A DNA stretch of 64,000 nt from Ruegeria sp. ANG-S4 (GTDB taxonomy: Bacteria; Pseudomonadota; Alphaproteobacteria; Rhodobacterales; Rhodobacteraceae), in contig NZ_JWLK01000001.1 in NCBI RefSeq assembly GCF_000814005.1, positions 124,001-188,000 of the forward strand, in the 5' to 3' direction. The notes under the pieces are model-generated. The model saw nothing but the letters and a program-made list of their open reading frames with translations. It did no database searches and was not told the origin of the DNA. A program made the translations under genes and the position numbers. Shown here one piece after another: positions 9,516 through 18,178 of the stretch (positions are counted from its first letter, which is position 1; each line of letters opens with the position of its first letter).

Positions 9516-10319
9516 TCAAAATCTGCGCAAGAAGCTTGATAGAACACTTTGAAAATCTACTCGATATTGGTCCACATCATCAAACTTTGAGGTAATAACT
9601 GCCAATTCTGCGTTAGGGATCATTTTTGAAAGCGACGATGCATAATCAAGCGGGTGAATGATGTCATTGTCAGTTCCAACCACCAGGGTCGGCACATTTA
9701 TCGAAGCAACATCGTTGACACTCAAACTTGGTCCGTCCATGGAAATCCGCGCAAGCAGTTCCGCAGTGATATCGAGCGGTTGTCTGTCGAAAAGCTCGAG
9801 AAGTGCACTCAAATTGTGAGAAAAATGCTCCGATAACATGCTGTAGAGTTCACTTTTTTGAAATTTGCTTAGCGCTGTGTGGGGATCTTGACGAAGAGAT
9901 CGCCCGATAAGAAGTAGTGGAAGCAAGTTTGATGGTGCTTGAGACATCAGCCAGGCTGGACGACCCACCACCAATGCTCTGATAAGCTCAGGTCGCTGAA
10001 CGGCCACACGCAGAGCAACGGCAGAACCCATTGAAATACCGCCGATTACGACAGGCCGGGAAGCTTTTGCCTCTATGAGCGCAATCACGTCGTCTGTGAA
10101 TTGTCTGATCGAGAAGTCATCAGCAGGCCCGGCTTCTGAGTCGCCATGTCCGCGAAACTCCATCGCTACAACACTTGTAGCTGTATCTTGCGGAAAAGCC
10201 TCAATTGGATATTCAGCGGTGTCGCACAAGCCGTGTTGAAACACCATGGTGTCATCTGTGAACTCGCCGTGCACAGCTAGTTTTACACCATCGCAATCAA
10301 ATTTCGATCTCACAACCAT
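9516..10319 (-). CDS. Alpha/beta-hydrolase fold protein
   Basis: A 267-residue cytosolic alpha/beta-hydrolase. The oxyanion segment FQHGLCD, the FRGHGDSE strand and the nucleophile elbow GISMGS (Ser near residue 97) are clear, and an acidic residue follows in VVGTDNDIIHP. The usual catalytic histidine near the C-terminus is not evident: the place where a family motif like GH/PH is expected reads ITSKFDDVDQYR. The protein may therefore be a non-hydrolytic member or use another residue. The ATG at 10319 has an AGGA site 7 bases upstream. It is transcribed alone; substrate unknown. Confidence 0.85.
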   Translation of the reverse strand: MVVRSKFDCDGVKLAVHGEFTDDTMVFQHGLCDTAEYPIEAFPQDTATSVVAMEFRGHGDSEAGPADDFSIRQFTDDVIALIEAKASRPVVIGGISMGSAVALRVAVQRPELIRALVVGRPAWLMSQAPSNLLPLLLIGRSLRQDPHTALSKFQKSELYSMLSEHFSHNLSALLELFDRQPLDITAELLARISMDGPSLSVNDVASINVPTLVVGTDNDIIHPLDYASSLSKMIPNAELAVITSKFDDVDQYRVDFQSVLSSFLRRF

Positions 10320-10473
10320 CTGACATTCCTAAGTGGAGCTCTCGGTCGATAGCCAAAGCTTAAAACACAATTTATTCTTTTCGTAGTGCCGTATCACTGT
10401 TTTGAATCAGGATTGCGTTGTCAGTTCGAAGAGCAAACGAACCCAATCTCAGTGGAATTTGTCCATACTTGTT

Positions 10474-10818
10474 TCAAGCAGAGATCTTTCCTGTTGAAAC
10501 CGTGGCGGCAAAAACAGCGATCCAAGCAATAAGCCAGATTGCAAAATGGATTTTCTTCGGCTGATTTTGTACTCGGACAGCAACGGATGACGCAAGAACC
10601 GCGATTATCGGTATCAAGGCGACCCAAGGCACAATGACGAAAAACAGCGGCAAAAAGAGGGGTGCCGAAAGGGCCAACACTAGGGCTGTGAATAACGCAA
10701 AAAGCAACCCTGAAGTCGAATAGTCTTCCAACTCAAGCACAGTTGTGAAAGCGCCAGACAAAGCAAGCCCAACGCAAACGGGAAGGCCAGCAAGGATGAG
10801 GTCAAAACGACTTTCCAA
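10474..10818 (-). CDS. Hypothetical small membrane protein
   Basis: A 114-residue protein with about three to four hydrophobic segments (LAGLPVCVGLALSGAFTTVL, LLFALFTALVLALSA, LFLPLFFVIVPWVALIPIIA, FAIWLIAWIAVFAATV). I do not recognise a family. The start is uncertain: TTG at 10818 gives this frame, while an ATG in another frame just upstream is followed by a hydrophobic but short open frame, so a frameshift cannot be ruled out. It lies head-to-head with the AsmA-like gene. Confidence 0.5.
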   Translation of the reverse strand: MESRFDLILAGLPVCVGLALSGAFTTVLELEDYSTSGLLFALFTALVLALSAPLFLPLFFVIVPWVALIPIIAVLASSVAVRVQNQPKKIHFAIWLIAWIAVFAATVSTGKISA

Positions 10819-10981
10819 AGGCCCATCGCTCTTTCTCGTCTTCCGATTGATGTATTATCCAAAAAACATGCACGTTGTTTGATTTGGAAAAAATAAATTT
10901 GGCATTTCAATGAACGTTTTCGCGACTCCAAAGGCAGTGTCTCTTTGAGCAGACGTTTGTTAGCGTAGGCGATGTGAGGCG

Positions 10982-13633
10982 ATGGTGTTGGGTTCTATGA
11001 AACTGATTTTGCGGATAGCTGGACATGCCGCGCTGCTCATTGTTGTCGTGACTACGCTTTTCTGGACGGCCTTAGCGTTGCCTGTTTTCTCCGGCTTACG
11101 AACGCCGGTTCTTGAAAAGATGCTTTCAGAACAAATCGGACAGACAGTGCATATTAGAGGGGATGTGAGCGTCGTTCTTGGAGCAACAACTCACGTCCGC
11201 GCAACCAAAGTGGAAGTGCCCAGCGAGACCATAGAAAACGTGAATTTGGCAGCTCTAGAAGTCCTGGAACTTGAACTAAACCTGCCAGCCTTGATTTCAG
11301 GTCAGATCGACATCGACAACTTGATCATCGATGGACTGAAAGTTCGACTACTGACCGACGCAGACGGGATGCAAAGCTGGGTTGCGACCAATCGGCCTCA
11401 GGTTAATACGACAGCATTGGGGATACAGAATGATACGGGTGGTATTTTAGATTTCCTGAGCGACAAGACGGCAGCTTTCACGTCTGTTTCTCTGATCGCG
11501 GACAATGAGACAACTGGTTTCGAATTCGATTTCGAATTGGAAAATCTGCATTTGGATCAAATCGGTAACAATTCCGGTGCAACAGTGACAAGCCATGGCA
11601 CCGTGAACGGGCAGAGCTTTCAGATCAAAGGTGATTATCCACGAGGCCAGCCATTCACAACAAACGCGAACTTCGGAGCGATGCAGCTTGACTTCAACGG
11701 CAGCCCTATCTCGATGGAGAATGGTGGCGGTTTCAAAGGCAAACTGACCTTGGATACAGGTGAAATCGGCGATCTTCTGGAACTTCTCCGACTGGATCGC
11801 GATATAGAAGGTCGTGCAAATCTAGCGGCCGACATAGAAAGCCAGAACCCAAAGCTAAAAGTCTCAGATCTCAGCACGGGCTTAAACCTTTCAAAAGGCC
11901 AATTGCTGACAGTAGAAGGCTCTATCGAAAATCTGATCGGCTTTGAAGGTATCGATCTTGCAGTTGACGGACGCCTCTATCCGCAGGGTCATCCACCTGA
12001 AACGGCCACGGATTTAAAGGACTTAAAGCTCACCGACGTTTCAACGCACGTTGTTGGCACTGAAAACGCGCTGGAGTTTCAGGATCTGACTCTGACGACC
12101 AATGCGTTTGACAATGAATTAAAACAGATAGGTCCGGTTCGCTTTGGCCGCCTGTTTCGCGCTGACAATGGTAATCTGATGCTGGAAAAAATTAGCTTGC
12201 AGGCGGGACCACAGGATCGCCCCTACTTTTTGGCCAAAGGCAACGTTAAAGACCTGTTGCGCCTGAAAGAGGTCGACTTTAGCGGTACGATGTCGATACC
12301 GTCATCGCTGTTTTTCCAAGGACTTAGCGCAAAATCGCTTGGCAGCTTCGAAGGCAGTTTTTCGGTGGACGATCTAAAGGGGTTCCTAAGCCTCAACAAA
12401 TTCGATGCGCAGACCGTTGATACGGAATTATGGATGCTCAGAACCCAGGCCAAACTAGGGAATGTAAACGAATTTGAAAACCTGTCCTTCGATTTCAATC
12501 TGGATGTCAGGGACAGCGCCCGTTTCCTAGCGGCCATTGGACAGAAAACAATCAAAGTCGGACAATTAAAGGTCAGCCTGTCCGCAAACGGAAAACAAGA
12601 CAACTTCTCAAGCGTACTTGCGCTTAGATCCGGAAAGTCGCAACTGAGTGCCAAACTTGAGACATCCACGTCTGGCGCGCGTCCACTGACGCAAGGCATG
12701 GTTTCCAGTCAGAGTATCGAACTTCAAGACGTTAGAAACGCTTTTGCTTTTGTCTCACGCATTGCAACAAGCTTTCGCCAACCCGGAACCAGTGGCGTAA
12801 AGCACAAGGTGCCAAAAGGCAAAGTCAGTGATCTTGTCGAGGTAGAAGATTTTCTGCTCGATCAGGATGTCGATGTGTCCATTGACATCAAAAAAATTGA
12901 GGGCCAACAGGGAATAACCAGCCTGTCCAGCCATCTGAAGGCAAATAACGGCCTTGCCCAGCTTGGGCCCGTCGATGTTGCCTATGATGGAGGTCATTTC
13001 TCCGCTACGGCAAAAATGAATATCGTGAAGAGCCCGCAGTTGCTTTCACTTCAAGGCACAATAAAGGACTGGAACCTGGCGACCTTGTTCAACGAGTTTA
13101 ATACCAAATACTCGGCAGTCGGACAGCTTCATGGAAATTTTGATTTTATTGGAAATAGGCGCTCGATAGAGGCCTATACTAACTCGATGAGAGGCTCCGC
13201 ATCTATCCTGATGACAAATGGTGGAATATCAACCAGTCTTCTCGAACTATCCGGACTTGGCATTTTTCCTTGGTTGATTTCTGAAGAACTGAGAAAAGGT
13301 TACAGCAAGATTACCTGCCTGGCAGCTCCTGTTAAAATCGATGCTGGCGACGTTTCATTCAGCTCGTTTGTCGCGGAAACCAAAAAGGTACAGCTTGTTG
13401 CCCACGGCGATTTGGATTGGATAAAGAACACGATTTCAATTCAGGCCGAGGCCCGAAAACTCGGCAGGCCCTTGTCGCGGAGCGCGTGGCCGTTCGAGGT
13501 CGTTGGGACGCTGACGCATCCGAAAATCAAGCTTCTTCACCACAACGTTTTCCAGAAACGCGCGGACGGAGCGACAGAGTTCCCCGAAAACCGAAGATCC
13601 TGTGTTCCGGATATAGATCAACTGAGGCAATAG
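10982..13633 (+). CDS. AsmA family protein
   Basis: An 883-residue AsmA-type protein with a single N-terminal membrane anchor (residues about 8-35) followed by a long beta-rich periplasmic region. The N-terminal AsmA signature is seen as LPVFSGLRTPVLEKMLSEQI, and the C-terminal AsmA domain contains the typical ending WPFEVVGTLTHPKIKL. AsmA-like proteins act in envelope assembly and intermembrane lipid transfer (family knowledge). Two starts are possible, 10982 and 10997; the first is used because a weak GTGAGG precedes it. The copper genes begin about 40 bases downstream but are probably functionally separate. Confidence 0.87.
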   Translation: MVLGSMKLILRIAGHAALLIVVVTTLFWTALALPVFSGLRTPVLEKMLSEQIGQTVHIRGDVSVVLGATTHVRATKVEVPSETIENVNLAALEVLELELNLPALISGQIDIDNLIIDGLKVRLLTDADGMQSWVATNRPQVNTTALGIQNDTGGILDFLSDKTAAFTSVSLIADNETTGFEFDFELENLHLDQIGNNSGATVTSHGTVNGQSFQIKGDYPRGQPFTTNANFGAMQLDFNGSPISMENGGGFKGKLTLDTGEIGDLLELLRLDRDIEGRANLAADIESQNPKLKVSDLSTGLNLSKGQLLTVEGSIENLIGFEGIDLAVDGRLYPQGHPPETATDLKDLKLTDVSTHVVGTENALEFQDLTLTTNAFDNELKQIGPVRFGRLFRADNGNLMLEKISLQAGPQDRPYFLAKGNVKDLLRLKEVDFSGTMSIPSSLFFQGLSAKSLGSFEGSFSVDDLKGFLSLNKFDAQTVDTELWMLRTQAKLGNVNEFENLSFDFNLDVRDSARFLAAIGQKTIKVGQLKVSLSANGKQDNFSSVLALRSGKSQLSAKLETSTSGARPLTQGMVSSQSIELQDVRNAFAFVSRIATSFRQPGTSGVKHKVPKGKVSDLVEVEDFLLDQDVDVSIDIKKIEGQQGITSLSSHLKANNGLAQLGPVDVAYDGGHFSATAKMNIVKSPQLLSLQGTIKDWNLATLFNEFNTKYSAVGQLHGNFDFIGNRRSIEAYTNSMRGSASILMTNGGISTSLLELSGLGIFPWLISEELRKGYSKITCLAAPVKIDAGDVSFSSFVAETKKVQLVAHGDLDWIKNTISIQAEARKLGRPLSRSAWPFEVVGTLTHPKIKLLHHNVFQKRADGATEFPENRRSCVPDIDQLRQ

Positions 13634-13671
13634 GATAAGACTAACTTTGTGTTGCACAGAATTGGCGGGTT

Positions 13672-14325
13672 ATGCGGCATTTGATATTGTCCTCTATTTG
13701 TTTGACATGGGTAGTGTTCGGGCCGTTCTTGGAGAGGCACTGGCTCTTGGGATTTGGACGAGTTGGTGCGTGGCTCATTCTGGCAATAGCTTTTCTTGGC
13801 GCCATCGCTTCTGTCATCGCCCTGATTGGCTCGCTATTGATCGCGGTCTCGTACACGCAAGTCGGCCACGTGCTCGGTGATCCACGCTGGGTACTTACCT
13901 GCCCAATTACGGTGCATTTGCTGGCCGTTGGGTTTTGGGTTGCGGCTTTAGCACCGCTTCATAAGTTCGCGCTACAAGACTCTGACTACGCGATCCTTCG
14001 GCGCTTCGGTGAAATCGCGGGCGTAACGGTGCCGGTCCTTGTTCTTGTCGGGCTTGCATTTGCCTGGTTCATGAGTGGGTCTCTCACGGTGGTACTCTCC
14101 ACGTCTTATGGCCAAGCACTTCTTATCACGGTGACCTTCTTTTCCGGGTTGCTGAGCCTTGCTGCCTTGAACAAGCTGAGGCTCGTTCCCGCATTAGAAC
14201 AAGGTGGCGCAGATGCGGCGCCTAAGCCGCGCCGTTCAATCAAGATTGAGGGCTTCGTCGTCCTCTTGATACTGATTACGACAGCAACACTTACTTCTGT
14301 AACCACCCCGCCTGTGAACCTTTGA
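13672..14325 (+). CDS. CopD-like copper resistance membrane protein (N-terminally short)
   Basis: A 217-residue integral membrane protein with about five to six helices. The segment TCPITVHLLAVGFWVAALAP matches the conserved histidine-containing helix of the CopD family, which brings copper across the inner membrane. Full CopD proteins are near 290-310 residues; here the first two or three helices appear missing. The ATG at 13672 lies within a degenerate TTGCACAGAATT word shared with the miniature element at 43037, so the gene may have been cut there (speculative). The multicopper oxidase starts 14 bases after the stop, which makes the two one operon. Confidence 0.75.
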   Translation: MRHLILSSICLTWVVFGPFLERHWLLGFGRVGAWLILAIAFLGAIASVIALIGSLLIAVSYTQVGHVLGDPRWVLTCPITVHLLAVGFWVAALAPLHKFALQDSDYAILRRFGEIAGVTVPVLVLVGLAFAWFMSGSLTVVLSTSYGQALLITVTFFSGLLSLAALNKLRLVPALEQGGADAAPKPRRSIKIEGFVVLLILITTATLTSVTTPPVNL

Positions 14326-14338
14326 GAAGAGTAGGCTC

Positions 14339-15766
14339 ATGACATCGCTTTCACGTCGCTCGTTTGTAACTGGTCTTTCTGCGGTTGGAGCAATTCCCTT
14401 TCTACCAAAAAACAGCCATGCCAACGGAACTCGGACGGTACTTCGAGCAACGACATCATCAGCGCAACTCACCCCTGAAGGATATCCACGAACGAATGTT
14501 TGGGCCTATGCCCAAAATGGTGCCGGATCAGTTCCAGGCCCTGAGATAAGGGTCAAGGCAGGGGAGCGGGTGTCGCGCACGCTGTTGAACGAACTGCCAC
14601 AGCCTACAGCTGTACACTGGCACGGCATACGTATCGACAATGCAATGGATGGTGCCGCTCCACTCACTCAAGCACCTGTGCCAACTGGAGGTGAGTTCGA
14701 TTACGATTTTGTCTGCCCCGATCCTGGAACATACTGGTATCACTCCCACAACCGGAGCCGGGAGCAGGTGGCACGCGGGCTCGCAGGACCATTGATCGTG
14801 GAAGACACTGAACCCTGGCTGGGCCTACCCGGCGCGGCCACTCGCGAATTGATCCTTATGCTAGATGATTGGTTGCTCAATGAAGATGGATCGATTGTAG
14901 AAGATAGATGGGACGATCTTCATGCGGCGGCCCATGCAGGACGGATAGGTAATACAGGGACAGTAAATGGACAGTCATACCCGGAGTTTGCACTTCGCCC
15001 GGGGGAGCGTGTGCGCCTGAGGATGATCAACTTCGCAACCGACCGGATCATGCCAATTCGCTTGCCGGACCTATCCCCGACCCTGATAGCGCTGGACGGC
15101 CATCCCGTTGCACCGCGCAGCTTGGAAGTCTTGGAACTGGCGCCAGCGCAGCGGGCCGACATAGTCGTTGACGCACCGGCGACCCATCCAGAAAAGACCA
15201 GTCTCTTGCTCGACATTGGAAGAGGAAATCAAGTGGAGTTTGCCTCGTTCCATATTGAGGGCGAACCAGTACGGCCTTCAGAAGAAAACGTCCGACCATT
15301 ACCATCGTGGAAAACGCTGCCAGAAATTGATCTAGCATCTGCGCAAAACCAACCTCTGCGAATGGATGGTGGAGCTATGCGGGGTATTGATCAAGCCACT
15401 TATCAAGGCGAGACGATGGATTTCCGCGAACTGACATCTCGCGGCATGGCATGGACATTCAATGGGGTCGCCCATGGTATGGACGAACCATTGTTTGTGG
15501 CCGACCTTGGTAGAACGGTACGCATGGAGTTAGTCAATCGCTCAGCGTTCCCACACGGTATACATATCCACGGACATCATTTTACGGTTCTTTCTCGCGG
15601 CGGTGTTCCTTCCCCCTACAAAGACGTTCGGGACACTGTTCTCATCGGCGCTGATGAAACGGTCGAACTAGCTTTTGTCGCGGACAATCCTGGCAAATGG
15701 ATGATCCACTGCCATATGTTGTCGCATCAGGTGAGTGGGATGATGGGTTGGTTCAAAGTCGCTTAA
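14339..15766 (+). CDS. Multicopper oxidase, Tat-exported
   Basis: A 475-residue periplasmic copper oxidase of the CueO/CopA type. It has a twin-arginine signal (SRRSFVTGLSAVGA) at residues 5-20. All four copper-ligand motifs are present in order: AVHWHGIRI, YWYHSHNRS, HGIHIHGHHFTVL and MIHCHMLSHQVSGMMG, the last giving the type 1 site with a methionine axial ligand. Such enzymes oxidise Cu(I) or phenols with oxygen and protect the periplasm from copper. It is co-transcribed with the CopD-like gene, and a MerR regulator follows 156 bases downstream. I saw no clear CueR-type dyad in the promoter regions. Confidence 0.95.
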   Translation: MTSLSRRSFVTGLSAVGAIPFLPKNSHANGTRTVLRATTSSAQLTPEGYPRTNVWAYAQNGAGSVPGPEIRVKAGERVSRTLLNELPQPTAVHWHGIRIDNAMDGAAPLTQAPVPTGGEFDYDFVCPDPGTYWYHSHNRSREQVARGLAGPLIVEDTEPWLGLPGAATRELILMLDDWLLNEDGSIVEDRWDDLHAAAHAGRIGNTGTVNGQSYPEFALRPGERVRLRMINFATDRIMPIRLPDLSPTLIALDGHPVAPRSLEVLELAPAQRADIVVDAPATHPEKTSLLLDIGRGNQVEFASFHIEGEPVRPSEENVRPLPSWKTLPEIDLASAQNQPLRMDGGAMRGIDQATYQGETMDFRELTSRGMAWTFNGVAHGMDEPLFVADLGRTVRMELVNRSAFPHGIHIHGHHFTVLSRGGVPSPYKDVRDTVLIGADETVELAFVADNPGKWMIHCHMLSHQVSGMMGWFKVA

Positions 15767-15922
15767 TCAAATGAACCATTGGTCCGCTTAGAAGTCGCTC
15801 ACGCTTAGTGCAGTGAATGACCGCAACGTGCCCAAAGTTACGTATTTCATCGAAGTCGCAAAGGCACTGGTTTTCTGACGCTACGTTAGATACACAAGTC
15901 CAAGTTTACGAGATGAGTTGCT

Positions 15923-16372
15923 ATGAAGATCGGTGAAATTGTCGAGAAATCTGGTTTGACGGAGCGGATGCTGCGCCATTACGAGAGTCTTGGGATCATT
16001 GCACCAATAAAGTCGGCAAAGGGTACGCGACTTTATAGCGATGCCGACTTGTCGGTTGCGCGCTTGATTCATCGGTTGCGATTGCTGGATATCGGATTGG
16101 ATAGCCTCTCTGAAATAGCACAAGAGCGTCTGAAACATCAGACCGGTGATGAGTCGGCATCATCTGTTGGGGGGTTGTTGGATAACCTTGCCGAGCTGCT
16201 TTCTGAGAAAGCGCAACAGGCTTTGGAACTCAGGTCTGAAATTGTCGAAGCATCCAAGACAGTCAGTAAGTGCCAAGGTTGCAAGAACGTCCCGGCTCCG
16301 GAAACTTGCCCGGATTGCCCGATGAATGATGTGGTCCATCACAATTCAGTGGCCGCGATGGTCTGGAAGTAG
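15923..16372 (+). CDS. MerR family transcriptional regulator (metal-sensing type)
   Basis: A 149-residue MerR protein. The N-terminal winged helix-turn-helix MKIGEIVEKSGLTERMLRHYE is canonical, followed by the dimerisation helix. The C-terminus carries four cysteines, CQGCKN and CPDCP, in a region where CueR-type sensors bind metal; the arrangement is not the exact CueR C-x7-C loop. Position after the copper oxidase suggests copper or another soft metal (inference). Its stop abuts directly on the stop of the convergent methyltransferase gene, with no base between. Confidence 0.88.
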   Translation: MKIGEIVEKSGLTERMLRHYESLGIIAPIKSAKGTRLYSDADLSVARLIHRLRLLDIGLDSLSEIAQERLKHQTGDESASSVGGLLDNLAELLSEKAQQALELRSEIVEASKTVSKCQGCKNVPAPETCPDCPMNDVVHHNSVAAMVWK

Positions 16373-17050
16373 TCAGTAACGAAACACCTGACCGATAATA
16401 CGCCACCGGCATTCAAATTTTGTGTTTTCGTGCAAGCCCCAAGACGCGAGGCGTGGTTCTGGAAACTCAATGCCACACCTGGAGGCCGCTTGGACCGCAG
16501 ACCATGACGCCATTTCGGTCTCAAGACCTTCTGGTGTAAGCCACTTTGTGAGGTGGAAGTGTGGGACCTCAATGCGCAGTCCTGGGAACTTGAAACCTTT
16601 ATATCCGCTGACAACCCACTTTCGCTCCGTCTCCCAAAATGGGGAAATCGCTTCAAAGACGGGCGCATAGGCCTGAGTTACCTGATTTGGTAACTCTGCC
16701 TCTCCCCACGAAAAGGTTCCAAATATCCCTCCCGGCCGCAGAACCCTTTTTACCTCTTGAGTGTATTCATAAAAGTCGAAGTGGTGCGCTGCTTGCATAG
16801 AAAACATGAGGTCTACACTGCTTGCCGAGAATGGCAACGCCTCTGCATGGCACTTTTGCACGGGACAGTATTGCAGCGATTTATGTGGTGGCGCCGCATC
16901 GGTGGCAATGACTTGGTTGAACATCGGTTGCAGGTAAGCGGAGAGTTCGGCTCGACCGGCTCCGCATTCCACACATAGGTCACGCTTGAACGGTAAAGCA
17001 GCAAGCCACCGCAGAAACACTGCGGGGCCTCGCTGCATGCTGAAATCCAT
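16373..17050 (-). CDS. Class I SAM-dependent methyltransferase
   Basis: A 225-residue methyltransferase of the UbiE/Methyltransf_11 type. SAM-binding motif I is seen as LCVECGAGRAELSAYL, the acidic motif II end as VIATDAA, and motif III/IV as PFSASSVDLMFSMQAAHHFD followed by RVLRPGGIFGTF. The second half, likely the substrate side, has several aromatic residues. It starts 3 bases after the stop of the PanB-like gene on the same strand, so the two form an operon and may act on the same metabolite (inference). Confidence 0.87.
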   Translation of the reverse strand: MDFSMQRGPAVFLRWLAALPFKRDLCVECGAGRAELSAYLQPMFNQVIATDAAPPHKSLQYCPVQKCHAEALPFSASSVDLMFSMQAAHHFDFYEYTQEVKRVLRPGGIFGTFSWGEAELPNQVTQAYAPVFEAISPFWETERKWVVSGYKGFKFPGLRIEVPHFHLTKWLTPEGLETEMASWSAVQAASRCGIEFPEPRLASWGLHENTKFECRWRIIGQVFRY

Positions 17051-17053
17051 ATC

Positions 17054-17896
17054 CTAATTGATCATTGTAAGAAACTTCTGATGTTCACCGTCGTGCATCG
17101 TGTGACTTAGATCAGGCTTGGGAAACTGCCCGTTTGTGGCAGCAGTAAAGTAAGCGCCGTAGGCGCGCTGCATCTCGCCCCAAACATCACCAAAAACTTC
17201 GCGCTTGGGCGGGATAGGAAAGACCGAGCACCCGATGATATCGCTCGATACGTGGAAAATTCCGTGTGCATGGGGACCAGACCCCAAGCTGGCCACGGCC
17301 ACAGGCAAGTTTTCATAGCACCACCTCGTAAGCTCTACAGATGTATGTTCGAAAAGGGCCGCAAAAATGCCAGCGTCAATCGAAGCCTTCACCAATTCGA
17401 CAATCTGGGCGGCTTCTTCGGCCGTTCGTCCTGCGGGCGAATGGCCAGAGTTCATGACGGCACGTTCACCTTGAACACCAAAATGACCCACAACAGGTAT
17501 CCCGGCATCTACGATTGCTCGGATGTGATCTACAGTTCCAAGAGAGGGTTCGATATGAACCCCGTCAGCGCCAAGTTTCACCACTTTTGCTGCGTTGCGT
17601 ACTGACTCTTCAATCGAGATACAGGCCGTTGTGTTTGGCATATTGCAAATGATGAAAGGAGACGACGCGCCCCTGAGAACACCTTCAAGCATGTAGAGTT
17701 GTTCTTCGAAGTCGACCGTTGCCATGGACGGATGGCCCATAAGTCCCATGGGTCCTGGACTGCCGCAGCACAGAAGGTCCATTCCAAGCTCTTCTGCCAT
17801 AATTGCACTTGGCGTGTCATGACACTCCATGCCGACGATACGCTCGCCCTTTTGTACTTTTTCTGCGAGGTGCTTCAGTCTTGTCTTTCTGCGCAT
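17054..17896 (-). CDS. PanB-like (ketopantoate hydroxymethyltransferase superfamily) protein with altered metal site
   Basis: A 280-residue TIM-barrel protein that follows the PanB pattern over its length: EELGMDLLCCGSPGPMGLMG, FIICNMPN, GADGVHIEPS, IPVVGHFGV and IFAALFEHTSVELT. In E. coli PanB the magnesium ligands are Asp45, Asp84 and Glu114 and the base is Glu181. Here the matching places are Ser46, Asn85, Glu116 and Glu183, so both aspartate ligands are lost. It is thus unlikely to be a normal PanB. The frame also contains a GTG at 17914, but that codon overlaps a strong GGGAGGA ribosome site for the ATG at 17896, which is chosen. It is the first gene of a two-gene operon with a SAM methyltransferase. 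Confidence 0.78.
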   Translation of the reverse strand: MRRKTRLKHLAEKVQKGERIVGMECHDTPSAIMAEELGMDLLCCGSPGPMGLMGHPSMATVDFEEQLYMLEGVLRGASSPFIICNMPNTTACISIEESVRNAAKVVKLGADGVHIEPSLGTVDHIRAIVDAGIPVVGHFGVQGERAVMNSGHSPAGRTAEEAAQIVELVKASIDAGIFAALFEHTSVELTRWCYENLPVAVASLGSGPHAHGIFHVSSDIIGCSVFPIPPKREVFGDVWGEMQRAYGAYFTAATNGQFPKPDLSHTMHDGEHQKFLTMIN

Positions 17897-17978
17897 TGTC
17901 TTGGTTCCTCCCACTGCGTCTCTATAGCTGGCGGGATCATTATCTTACATTGATGTTAGATTCGCAATCCTAGTTTAG

Positions 17979-18010
17979 ACGGCAGCTTTGTTCGCAAAGT
18001 GGACATACAT
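17979..18010. repeat. Dispersed intergenic repeat unit
   Basis: Contains ACGGCAGCTTTGTTCGCA followed by AAGTGGACATACA. It matches the unit at 19975-20006 (ACGGCAGCTTTGGTCCGCAT, then AGCGGGCGTTCA) over about 31 positions with few differences. It lies in the 282-base non-coding gap between two divergent genes. Confidence 0.5.
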
Positions 18011-18178
18011 GGCGATTTTGCGAATGACCGAGTGGAACCCAAACTGACATCTGGGTTTCCTTGTGCGGATCAAGAGTTATTGTACAAAAAAAGAGTGCGG
18101 CGCGTATCCTCGTATCAAATCTATGCCAGCAACCAAATGAAATCGTGACACAATGATGTTTCGCTTTAGGAGGGCAAT

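Noticed and set aside
15767..15922. Search for a CueR/MerR dyad promoter next to the copper genes
   Set aside because: No inverted repeat with the 19-20 bp spaced promoter typical of MerR control was seen.
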